Translations under genes and position numbers: made by a program
The notes under the pieces: generated by a model
The model's input: only the letters and a program-made list of their open reading frames with translations
The model's database searches: none
What the model was told of the DNA's origin: nothing
Shown: positions 25,304 to 32,203 of the stretch, piece by piece
How positions within the stretch are numbered: position 1 is the first letter of the stretch
Layout of the letters: each line of letters opens with the position of its first letter
Assembly (NCBI RefSeq): GCF_036240795.1
Contig: NZ_CP108454.1
Location: 6,570,001-6,634,000, forward strand
DNA: 64,000 bases
Origin: Streptomyces sp. NBC_01268
GTDB lineage: Bacteria > Actinomycetota > Actinomycetes > Streptomycetales > Streptomycetaceae
Direction of reading: 5' to 3'

Positions 25304-27168
25304 GCGTCACGACAGGGCACGGTGCCGCGTACGCCGAGCACCGTGCGACGGCGGCCCACGAGGAGTACCGGGCCGCCCGGGACCTGCTGCTGCGGCTGCG
25401 CGGCGACCGCGAGGCGGCCTCGGCCGCCTTCCGGTGGCCGCGCGCCCCGCACTTCAACTGGGCCCTGGAGTGGTTCGACGTCGTCGCGGAGGGCAACGAG
25501 CGGACCGCCCTGGAGATCCTCGGCCGCCCGGCCCCGGACGGCTCCGTGCCGGTGGCCGACCGGGTCACCTTCGCCGAACTCGCCGCCCGCTCCGACGAGG
25601 TGGCCGTCTCGCTGGCGGAGGCGGGGGTGGTGCGCGGCGACCGGGTGCTGATCCTGCTCGGCACGCGCACGGAACTCTGGGAGACGCTCCTCGGCTGCAT
25701 CAAGCTGGGTGCGGTCGTCGTCCCCGGCTACCAGGACCTCACCCGCGACGAGGCCGCCGACCGGATCGCGCGGGGCGGCATCAGGCACGTCGTCTGCTCA
25801 CCCGAACTCGTCTACCTGATGGGCGAGTTGCCGGTGCCCGGCCTGCGGATGGCGCCGGGGGCGGCGGGGCTGCACGGCTGGACGGCGTACCCCGACACCC
25901 GCGATCCCGACCGGCGCCGGCCCTTCCTTCCTGCCGGCCCGACCCGCTCGGCCGATCCGTCCTTCTGCTACTTCACCTCCGGCACCACCTCGCTGCCGAA
26001 GCTGGTCGAGCACTCCCACGCCGGCTACGGCGTCGGGCACCTCTCCAGCCTGTACTGGAGCGGGCTGCACCCCGGCGACCGGCACCTCAACCTGTCCGCG
26101 CCCGGCTGGGCCAAGCACTCCTGGTCCAGCTTCTTCGTCCCCTGGACGGCCGGTGCCACGGTCGTCGCGCCCCCGGACGGCGGCCTCCCACCGTCCGTGC
26201 TGCCCGGCGTCCTCACCACCCAGCGGATCAGCAGCCTCTGCGCCCCGCCGAGCGCCTGGCGGGCGTTGCTCCCGTACGTGACGGACGGCCGGGGCGCGCC
26301 CCGGCTGCGGGAGGCGACGGCGGCGGGGGAGCCACTGACGGCGGAGGTGACGGACCGGATCGAGTCGGCCTGGGGGGTACGGGTCAGGGACGGCTACGGC
26401 CAGACGGAGGCCACCGCCCTCATCGGGCGCGCCCCCGACACCCCGTCCCCGCTCTCCCCGCTGGGCCACCCGCTGCCGGGCTACCGCATCGTGCTGCGCG
26501 ACCCGGAGACCGGTCTGGTGGGGGATGCGGGGGAGGTGTGCGTGGACCTGACGGAGCGCCCGCCGGGGCTGATGCGGGGATACGTGGACAGGGTGGACAG
26601 GGAGGACAGGGAAGACAAGGGGGCCGGGGAGGACAGGGAAGACAAGGGGGCCGGGGAGGACAGGGAAGACAAGGGGGCCGGGGAGGACGGGGGTGACGGG
26701 GCCGGCGGCGCCGACCGTGGCCCTGCGGACGGGGCGGCCGCCGTCGCGGACGCCCGTACCGCGGCCGTCTTCGCGGACGGCCTCTACCGCACGGGTGACC
26801 GGGGCGAGCGCTGTGCCGACGGGTCGATCCGGTTGCTCGGGCGGATGGACGAGGTGTTCAAGTCGTACGGGCACCGGGTCTCCCCGATGGAGATCGAGGC
26901 GGTCCTGCGCACGCATCCGGCGGTCGCGGACGCGGCCGTGATCCCCTGCCGGGACGAGTTCGGCGGCCTGGCCCCGTACGCGGTGGTCGAGGCCCGCAAC
27001 GCCTATCCGCCCGAGCTCCTGGAGCGGGAGCTGATCGCGCTCGCCGCGAAGCGGCTGGCCCCGGTGTTCGTGCCGCACGGCGTGGACCTGGTGCCGCGGC
27101 TGCCCCGTACCCGTTCGGGCAAGGTCCGCCGGGGCGCCCTGCGCCCGGGTGGCGGGGTGGTCGCCTAG
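25300..27168 (+). CDS. ANL-superfamily adenylating enzyme (acyl-CoA synthetase-like)
   Basis: AMP-forming ligase of 622 aa, coupled by ATGA overlap to the mutase fusion. Motifs: P-loop CYFTSGTTSLPKLVEHSH, DGYGQTEAT, YRTGDRGE, GRMDEVFKSYGHRVSPMEIE, and the C-terminal Lys in RTRSGKVRR. The N-terminus (FRWPRAPHFNWALEWFD) places it near medium-chain acyl-CoA synthetases. A 60-residue insertion sits between GLMRGYVDR and the YRTGDRG hinge; it contains three perfect 27-bp repeats (9 residues each, EDREDKGAG). Because its two upstream partners make and maybe oxidise 3-methylaspartate, the ligase may activate that product, but its substrate cannot be read off. N-oxidising pathways are known that use ANL homologues in diazotisation. 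Confidence 0.85.
   Translation: MSVTTGHGAAYAEHRATAAHEEYRAARDLLLRLRGDREAASAAFRWPRAPHFNWALEWFDVVAEGNERTALEILGRPAPDGSVPVADRVTFAELAARSDEVAVSLAEAGVVRGDRVLILLGTRTELWETLLGCIKLGAVVVPGYQDLTRDEAADRIARGGIRHVVCSPELVYLMGELPVPGLRMAPGAAGLHGWTAYPDTRDPDRRRPFLPAGPTRSADPSFCYFTSGTTSLPKLVEHSHAGYGVGHLSSLYWSGLHPGDRHLNLSAPGWAKHSWSSFFVPWTAGATVVAPPDGGLPPSVLPGVLTTQRISSLCAPPSAWRALLPYVTDGRGAPRLREATAAGEPLTAEVTDRIESAWGVRVRDGYGQTEATALIGRAPDTPSPLSPLGHPLPGYRIVLRDPETGLVGDAGEVCVDLTERPPGLMRGYVDRVDREDREDKGAGEDREDKGAGEDREDKGAGEDGGDGAGGADRGPADGAAAVADARTAAVFADGLYRTGDRGERCADGSIRLLGRMDEVFKSYGHRVSPMEIEAVLRTHPAVADAAVIPCRDEFGGLAPYAVVEARNAYPPELLERELIALAAKRLAPVFVPHGVDLVPRLPRTRSGKVRRGALRPGGGVVA
26602..26682 (+). repeat. Three perfect 27-bp in-frame tandem repeats
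   Basis: Units at 26602-26628, 26629-26655 and 26656-26682 are identical, with a degenerate partial fourth unit after it. 27 bp is 9 codons, so the reading frame of the ligase gene is kept. They encode an acidic/basic, disordered loop outside the catalytic core and probably vary in number between strains. Confidence 0.9.
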
Positions 27169-27284
27169 GGGCGCCCTGCGCCCGGGGGGTGGTCAGGGGG
27201 CGGCGCGCCGAGTGGCGTGCCGCCCTCGTGTGTTGCGGGAGGGGTGCGCGCCGGCGCGTCGCCGGCCGGGCCGCCGACCGGTGT

Positions 27285-27869
27285 CTAGGGCGCGTCCGCG
27301 GCCGGTTCGCGTGCGGCGGTGCGGAGCAGGACCGTGGCGACCGCGCGGGCGCGGACCGCGGCCTCGGTGGTGCCTTCGCGCAGGGCCGTGACGATGGCGC
27401 CGTCGCCGAGGAGGGCGAGCTGGCGGGCGAGGGTCTCGTGCTCGTGGTAGCCGCCCTCGGCGAGCAGGCCGTCGAGGCGGGCGATGACCTTCTCCTTGTG
27501 CTCGGCGGCCACGTGGTGGGCCGGGCTCTCGGGGTCGGCCGTCTCGACCATCGTGTTGATGAAGGCGCAGCCGCGGAAGTCGGCCGAGGCGAAGCGCTCG
27601 GCGAGTCCGTCGAAGAGGGCGAGCGCGAGTTCCTCCGGATCGCGGCCGGAGGCCTCGATCCGGCCGTCGAGCCAGGCCCGCCACATGCCGTCGCGCCGCC
27701 GCAGCACCTCGACGACCACGTCGTCCTTGCTGGGGAAGTGCCGGTAGAAGGAGGCGCGGCCCACCCCGGACTCGGAGAGGATCCGCTCGATGCCGACGGC
27801 CCGGATGCCCTCCTCGTAGAAGAGCCGCTCCGCCGCGCTGAGGAGCCGTTCTTTAGCGTTCGTGGCCAT
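27285..27869 (-). CDS. TetR-family regulator (next to AhpD-like gene)
   Basis: TetR-type repressor of 194 aa: AKERLLSAAERLFYEEGIRAV and ESGVGRASFYRHFPSKDDVV form the DNA-binding domain (residues 4-50). The C-terminal domain contains GCAFINTMVE and ends TAAREPAADAP. ATG 27869 (MATNAKERL) is chosen; a second ATG at 27884 is upstream within an operator. Three 20-22-bp copies of one palindrome occupy the divergent region to the AhpD-like gene, one of them ending 5 bp before this ATG, so self-repression and control of the neighbour are very likely. The protein resembles TetR regulators of oxidoreductase genes responding to electrophiles; this is inference. Confidence 0.88.
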   Translation of the reverse strand: MATNAKERLLSAAERLFYEEGIRAVGIERILSESGVGRASFYRHFPSKDDVVVEVLRRRDGMWRAWLDGRIEASGRDPEELALALFDGLAERFASADFRGCAFINTMVETADPESPAHHVAAEHKEKVIARLDGLLAEGGYHEHETLARQLALLGDGAIVTALREGTTEAAVRARAVATVLLRTAAREPAADAP

Positions 27870-27873
27870 ACCA

Positions 27874-27984
27874 GACGGTACCACTCGGTTCCGTCGCGGC
27901 GTGCTGCCCGTACCGGATCGACCGCCTCCCGTTGCGCCAGACGGAACCGATCGGTACCGTCAGGATGGTACCGATCAGTTCCAT
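27874..27984. promoter_or_regulatory. Three TetR operators between divergent TetR and AhpD-like genes
   Basis: Copies of the pattern GACGG-T/A-ACC-N4-GGT-T/A-CCGTC are at 27874-27895 and 27940-27961. The second is palindromic except for one position pair and centred on GATC. A third, ATGGTACCGATCAGTTCCAT (27965-27984), is a looser copy centred on GATC. The sites cover both promoters, one beside the TetR ATG and two just upstream of the AhpD-like gene. Confidence 0.78.
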
Positions 27985-28009
27985 CTTGGTCCGGCTCAAG
28001 GAGAGCTCC

Positions 28010-28558
28010 ATGCCCCGCCTGCCCCAACTGACCGTCGACACCGCCAACGAGGAGCAGCGCGAGCTGCTCGAAGGCACCCTCAAGCAGCTCGGCAAGCTGC
28101 CCAACCTCTACGCCGCGCTCGCCAACGGCCCGGCCGCCCTGCGCGGATACCTCGCCCTGCGCGAGTCCCTGGTCGGTGGCAGCTTCAACGCCCGGCAGCG
28201 CGAGCAGCTGGCGCTCTACATCGCCCAGCGCAACGACTGCACCTACTGCGTCTCCGCGCACACCCTGCGCGGCGGCAAGGTCGGCCTGAGTGAGCAGGAC
28301 CTGCTCGCCACCCGCCGTGGCGCCGACGCGGGCGACCCGCACATGGACCAGGTGCTGCGGATCACCGGCGCGATCATGGAGAGCGGCGGCCGCGTGAGCG
28401 ACGCCGCCCTCGCCGACGCCCGCGCCGCCGGCGTCTCGGACGCCGAACTGGCCGAAATTGTCGGACATGTGGCGCTCAACGTGCTGTCCAACTTCTTCAA
28501 TCACGTTGCGCAACCGGAGTTGGACTTTCCGTTGGTCCCGGCCCAGCTGGCCGAGTAG
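28010..28558 (+). CDS. Carboxymuconolactone decarboxylase-family (AhpD-like) protein
   Basis: Protein of 182 aa in the carboxymuconolactone decarboxylase/AhpD superfamily. It shows REQLALYIAQRNDCTYCVSAH, i.e. the C-x-x-C and following His of the alkylhydroperoxidase AhpD core, and the C-terminal repeat-like helix ELAEIVGHVALNVLSNFFNHV. Such proteins reduce peroxides or handle reactive aldehydes; with a divergent TetR regulator and three operators it looks like an inducible detoxification gene. ATG 28010 follows GGAGAG at 5 nt; an upstream in-frame start at 27932 would cross the operators. Cytoplasmic. Confidence 0.87.
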   Translation: MPRLPQLTVDTANEEQRELLEGTLKQLGKLPNLYAALANGPAALRGYLALRESLVGGSFNARQREQLALYIAQRNDCTYCVSAHTLRGGKVGLSEQDLLATRRGADAGDPHMDQVLRITGAIMESGGRVSDAALADARAAGVSDAELAEIVGHVALNVLSNFFNHVAQPELDFPLVPAQLAE

Positions 28559-28708
28559 AGTCCTTCGCGGCCGACCAGGGGTGCCGGCGCGCGAGGGAGC
28601 GTGCCGGCACCCCTGTGGTGTGACAGACCGACTGGGGCGATCGAACGGGTGGCGTGACCTGCCATTCGAGTCCAGCTGCCGCCGGGGTGCGGCAAGGGGG
28701 TTATTCAC

Positions 28709-29722
28709 GTGGACATCGACGCAAGAACCCTGAGAACTTTTCGTGAGGTGACCCTGACCGGGTCCTTCACCCAGGCGGCCCGCCGCCTCGGGTATTCGCA
28801 GTCCAGCGTCACGGCGCAGATGCGTGCGCTGGAGCGGCAGGTGGGGGAGCCCGTCTTCGAACGGCTGCCGAGCGGCGTGCGCCTCACCCGCGCCGGCACC
28901 GTCCTGACCGAGTACGCGCGGCAGATCCTCACCCTCGTCGGCGAGATGGAGACCGCCCTGCGCCGCCCCGCGGCCAACCCGCCGCGGATGACCGTCGGCA
29001 TCGTCCCCGCCCTCGCGTACGGACAGCAGCTCGCCCGGGTGACCCACATCGGCCGACGCCTGCTCTCCGGCGTCCAGTTGGCGCTGCGGGTCATGGGAAC
29101 CGCCGAGGTCCACGACGCCTTCCGCGCCGGGTCGATCGACGGCGCCCTCGTCCTCACGGTCGTCGAGGCCGACGACCCCACCGTGCTCTCCGCCGGGCTG
29201 CCCGACCAGCAACGCGTCGAACGCCCCGACGACCTCACCGAAGTGCGCGTCCAGGAGGTCGAGTTCGTCCCCGTCACCGGCGTCTCCCGGGCCCGGGGCC
29301 GCGCCTCGGCCGGCCGCCAGGTGGTCATCGCGGACCCCGACTGTCCCTCGCAGCGCTGGCTGCCCGAATTCCTCCGGCTCCGCTCCGACGGGCCGCCCGA
29401 GATCCACGAACTCGGCTCCATGGCCGGAGTCCGCGCCGCCGCCCAGTCCGGGCTCGGCTGCGCGATGCTTCCCATGGCGCTCGCCGCCTCCCCGCGCGAG
29501 GCCACCGGGCTGCGCCCGCTGCCCGGCGTCCCCCGGATGCGCTGGAACGCCTCGCTCGTCTCCGCCCGCGTCGACGACCGCCCCGCGCTCGACTGGGAGA
29601 ACCTCACCGAGACGCTCCGTCAGGCCACCGCACTCGCCTGCGCGGTCGACCCCGGCCGCCGCGAGGACCCGGCCGCGCTCCCCGCCCTCGACCCGGGCGT
29701 CGCGGGCCGGCCCACCCCCTGA
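28709..29722 (+). CDS. LysR-family transcriptional regulator
   Basis: LysR-type regulator of 337 aa. The winged HTH at residues 5-65 is clear: TLRTFREVTLTGSFTQAARR and LGYSQSSVTAQMRALERQVG. The effector domain follows, with MTVGIVPALAYG and GSMAGVRAAAQSGLGCAMLP. The C-terminal 25 residues are Pro/Asp-rich and beyond the usual end. GTG 28709 is the likely start, with AAGGGGG about 8 nt upstream. Its targets are not evident: the adjacent genes are the AhpD-like gene (same strand, upstream) and a convergent TerB gene. Confidence 0.85.
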   Translation: MDIDARTLRTFREVTLTGSFTQAARRLGYSQSSVTAQMRALERQVGEPVFERLPSGVRLTRAGTVLTEYARQILTLVGEMETALRRPAANPPRMTVGIVPALAYGQQLARVTHIGRRLLSGVQLALRVMGTAEVHDAFRAGSIDGALVLTVVEADDPTVLSAGLPDQQRVERPDDLTEVRVQEVEFVPVTGVSRARGRASAGRQVVIADPDCPSQRWLPEFLRLRSDGPPEIHELGSMAGVRAAAQSGLGCAMLPMALAASPREATGLRPLPGVPRMRWNASLVSARVDDRPALDWENLTETLRQATALACAVDPGRREDPAALPALDPGVAGRPTP

Positions 29723-29816
29723 TCGGGTGCCACGGCACACCGCTCCCTCCCCGGACCCACACCCCCGACCGGGCCCCGAGGGCGGCGGTGCGCCGTGGCA
29801 CCTCTCCGCGCTCCCG

Positions 29817-30272
29817 CTACAGGTCGAACTCGTGCGGCGGCAGGTCGAGCGCGAAGCACGCCTCGCGGACCACGGCCTGCTCGGTCTTGTCGAAGTCGCC
29901 GTCGGCGCCGCCGATGACGATGCCGATCTGTACCACCGCGCGGGCCTCGGCCGGCTTCTTCTTCGCCTTGGCGATCTCCTGGAGCACGCTGACCTTGCCG
30001 AAGTCGAAGTCGGCGGCCAGCTTGTCGAGGTTGGCGTCGAAGCGGCGCTGCAGATCCGTCGCGTCGAAGTTCTGGAGCACCTCGTTGGAGGCGATCAGCT
30101 GGGCGACGCGGCGCCGCTCCGAGGGGTCGATCGAACCGTCCGCGGCGGCGACCAGCGCGCACATCGCCATGCTCGCGTCGCGGAACGCGCCGCTCTTGAG
30201 GTCGTTCTTCTTCGCCACCAGCTGGGTCTGCATCGTCGATGCGGACTCCTTGATGCGGTCCCACAGGGCCAT
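29817..30272 (-). CDS. TerB-family tellurite-resistance-like protein
   Basis: TerB-domain protein of 151 aa, a helical, acidic cytoplasmic protein of the tellurite-resistance system. MALWDRIKESASTMQTQLV starts the protein; the pair of EF-hand-like acidic motifs AAADGSIDPSERR and GGADGDFDKTEQ is typical. ATG 30272 is preferred to TTG 30278. Streptomyces often have single terB or terD-like genes scattered outside the ter operon, so resistance itself cannot be inferred. It is divergent from an ArsR gene, and no other ter gene is nearby. Confidence 0.85.
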   Translation of the reverse strand: MALWDRIKESASTMQTQLVAKKNDLKSGAFRDASMAMCALVAAADGSIDPSERRRVAQLIASNEVLQNFDATDLQRRFDANLDKLAADFDFGKVSVLQEIAKAKKKPAEARAVVQIGIVIGGADGDFDKTEQAVVREACFALDLPPHEFDL

Positions 30273-30361
30273 GTGCAAGCACTCCAGACGTCGGTTGTTT
30301 CTACTGGCCTGTAGAACGTACCAGCGGGGCCGGTGGTTCCCGCCCTGCCTACGATGAGGAC

Positions 30362-30700
30362 ATGCCGGAACGTCAAACCCACGAGCGGAACCCGGGCCCG
30401 CCCGAACTCGCCGCAGCGGCCGCGGTCTTCGCCCTCCTCGCCGACCCCACCCGCCTCCAGCTCGTCTGGCTGCTCACCCGGGGCGAGGCCGACGTGGGTG
30501 CCCTGACCGAGGCGTGCGGGGCGTCCCGGCCCGCGGTCAGCCAGCACCTGGCCAAGCTGCGGATCGGCGGCCTCGTCCAGTCCCGCAGGGACGGGCGGCG
30601 AGTCGTGTACGCGATGCCGGACGGGCACCTCAAGCGGCTGGTGGTCGAGGCGATCAGCCGCGCCGACCACGAGGTGAGCGGAGAGCCCTGGCACGACTGA
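30362..30700 (+). CDS. ArsR/SmtB-family metal sensor with KmtR-like site
   Basis: ArsR-type repressor of 112 aa. The winged helix is standard (FALLADPTRLQLVWLLTRGE and CGASRPAVSQHLAKLR). The C-terminus contains His89, Asp102, His103 and His111, spaced like the metal ligands His88, Glu101, His102 and His110 of the mycobacterial Ni/Co sensor KmtR, as I recall it. There is no CXC arsenic motif in the recognition helix. A perfect 10-bp inverted repeat at 30722-30745, typical of this family, follows its stop codon and precedes the MFS gene, so the regulator probably controls that exporter. Confidence 0.85.
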   Translation: MPERQTHERNPGPPELAAAAAVFALLADPTRLQLVWLLTRGEADVGALTEACGASRPAVSQHLAKLRIGGLVQSRRDGRRVVYAMPDGHLKRLVVEAISRADHEVSGEPWHD

Positions 30701-30721
30701 TCCGGCGAGCGAGTGGCATCA

Positions 30722-30745
30722 ACATGTGCGCAATCGCGCACATGT
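30722..30745. promoter_or_regulatory. ArsR/SmtB-type operator
   Basis: ACATGTGCGC (30722-30731) and GCGCACATGT (30736-30745) are perfect 10-bp arms around AATC. The layout is classic for an ArsR/SmtB dimer. It lies in the 61 bp between the regulator stop and the MFS start. Confidence 0.8.
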
Positions 30746-30761
30746 CGGCTACGGTGGAGAC

Positions 30762-32135
30762 GTGCCGCCCGTGCCCTCCGCAGCGTCCGTGCTCCCGGTG
30801 GTCTCCGTACTGCGCCACCGCACCTACCGGCGCCTCTTCGCCGCCCAGGTCGTCGCCCTCCTGGGCACCGGCCTCGCCACCGTCGCCCTCGGCCTGCTCG
30901 CCTACGACCTCGCCGGCGCCGACGCCGCCGCGGTCCTCGGCACCGCCCTCGCCCTCAAGATGTGCGCCTACGTCGCCGTCGCCCCGCTCACCGCGGCCCT
31001 CGCGGCCCGCGTGCCCCGGCGGGCCCTGCTCGTCTGGGCCGACCTCGTCCGGGCCTGCGCCGCGCTGGCCCTGCCCTTCGTCGACCAGGTCTGGCAGATC
31101 TACGGCCTGATCCTGCTGCTCCAGGCCGCCTCGGCCACCTTCACCCCGGTCTTCCAGGCGACCGTCCCCGACGTCCTGCCCGAGGAGCGCGCCTACACCG
31201 AGGCCCTGTCGCTCTCCCGGCTCGCCTACGACCTGGAGAGCCTCGTCTCACCGGTCCTCGCCGCCGCGCTCCTCGCCCTCGTCCCGTACTCCTGGCTCTT
31301 CACCGGCACCGCCGCGGGCTTCCTCGGCTCCGGACTGCTCGTGCTCTCCGTCGCCCTGCCGCGCCCGCCCGCGCCCCGCACGGACCGCGACGGACGGCGC
31401 CCGAGGGCCGGCTCCGGGGCCCGGCTCTTCCTCGCCACCCCGCGCCTGCGCGCCCTGCTCGCCCTCGACCTGGCCGTGGCCGCGGCGGGCGCCCTGATCC
31501 TGGTCGGCACCGTCGTCCTCGTCCGCGACACCCTGGGCCGCCCGGCCGTCGACGTGCCGCTCGCGCTCGGCGCATACGGAGCGGGCTCCATGGGCGTCGC
31601 GCTGCTGCTGCCCCGCCTCCTCGACCGGCTCGACGAACGCCGGCTCATGCTGACCGGCGCCTTCGCCCTGCCCGGCGTCCTCGGCCCGTTCGCGCTCGCC
31701 CTCGCCGCCCCGCCCGGCGGCTGGTCCTGGCCCGCACTGCTCGCCGCCTACCTGCTCGTCGGCGCGGCCACCTCCGCCGTCCTCACCCCCAGCGGGCGGC
31801 TGCTGCGCCGCTCGGCCGCCTCCGGAGACCTGCCGGCCGCGTTCGCCGCCCAGTTCTCGCTGTCGCACGCCTGCTGGCTGCTCGCCTACCCGCTGGCCGG
31901 ACTCCTCCTCACCCGCGCGGGACCCGCGCCCACGGCGGCGGTCCTGGCAGGGCTCGCCCTGGCCGCCGCGCTGGCCGCGGCCCGCCTGTGGCCCCGTGCG
32001 GACCCGGTCGCCCTGGCGCACGTCCACCCCGAGCTCCCGGCCGACCACCCGCACTTGGCGGGAGCGGCGGGCCCGCACACCCACGTCTTCCACATCGACG
32101 CCCTGCACCGGCGCTGGCCGGCGCCCGCCCGGTGA
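30762..32135 (+). CDS. MFS exporter with His-rich C-terminus (NreB-like)
   Basis: Major-facilitator transporter of 457 aa with about 12 membrane helices, beginning RHRTYRRLFAAQVVALLGTGLA and carrying the A-motif-like RVPRRALLVWADLVRA. The last ~40 residues hold eight histidines (HVH, DHPH, PHTH, FH, LH), a metal-binding tail as in the NreB nickel exporter. Together with the KmtR-like repressor and operator this suggests Ni/Co (or Zn) efflux. GTG 30762 is the probable start; GTG 30771 is a close alternative. A 34-bp perfect palindrome follows the gene. Confidence 0.87.
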   Translation: MPPVPSAASVLPVVSVLRHRTYRRLFAAQVVALLGTGLATVALGLLAYDLAGADAAAVLGTALALKMCAYVAVAPLTAALAARVPRRALLVWADLVRACAALALPFVDQVWQIYGLILLLQAASATFTPVFQATVPDVLPEERAYTEALSLSRLAYDLESLVSPVLAAALLALVPYSWLFTGTAAGFLGSGLLVLSVALPRPPAPRTDRDGRRPRAGSGARLFLATPRLRALLALDLAVAAAGALILVGTVVLVRDTLGRPAVDVPLALGAYGAGSMGVALLLPRLLDRLDERRLMLTGAFALPGVLGPFALALAAPPGGWSWPALLAAYLLVGAATSAVLTPSGRLLRRSAASGDLPAAFAAQFSLSHACWLLAYPLAGLLLTRAGPAPTAAVLAGLALAAALAAARLWPRADPVALAHVHPELPADHPHLAGAAGPHTHVFHIDALHRRWPAPAR

Positions 32136-32139
32136 CGCG

Positions 32140-32173
32140 GAACGGCGGTGGGGCGATCGCCCCACCGCCGTTC
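32140..32173. terminator. 34-bp perfect palindrome terminator
   Basis: Perfect 17-bp arms centred at 32156/32157, between the convergent MFS and GAPDH genes. It should form a strong hairpin for either transcript; there is no T-tract. Confidence 0.8.
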
Positions 32174-32203
32174 ACGCGATGCAGTGCCGTACGGCCCGCC
32201 GGA

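Noticed and set aside
26602..26682. Possible CRISPR or mobile repeat
   Set aside because: Units are adjacent with no spacers and keep the reading frame; it is an intragenic tandem repeat.
29817..30272. Tellurite resistance operon
   Set aside because: A single TerB-domain gene without terC, terD or terZ neighbours does not make a resistance system.
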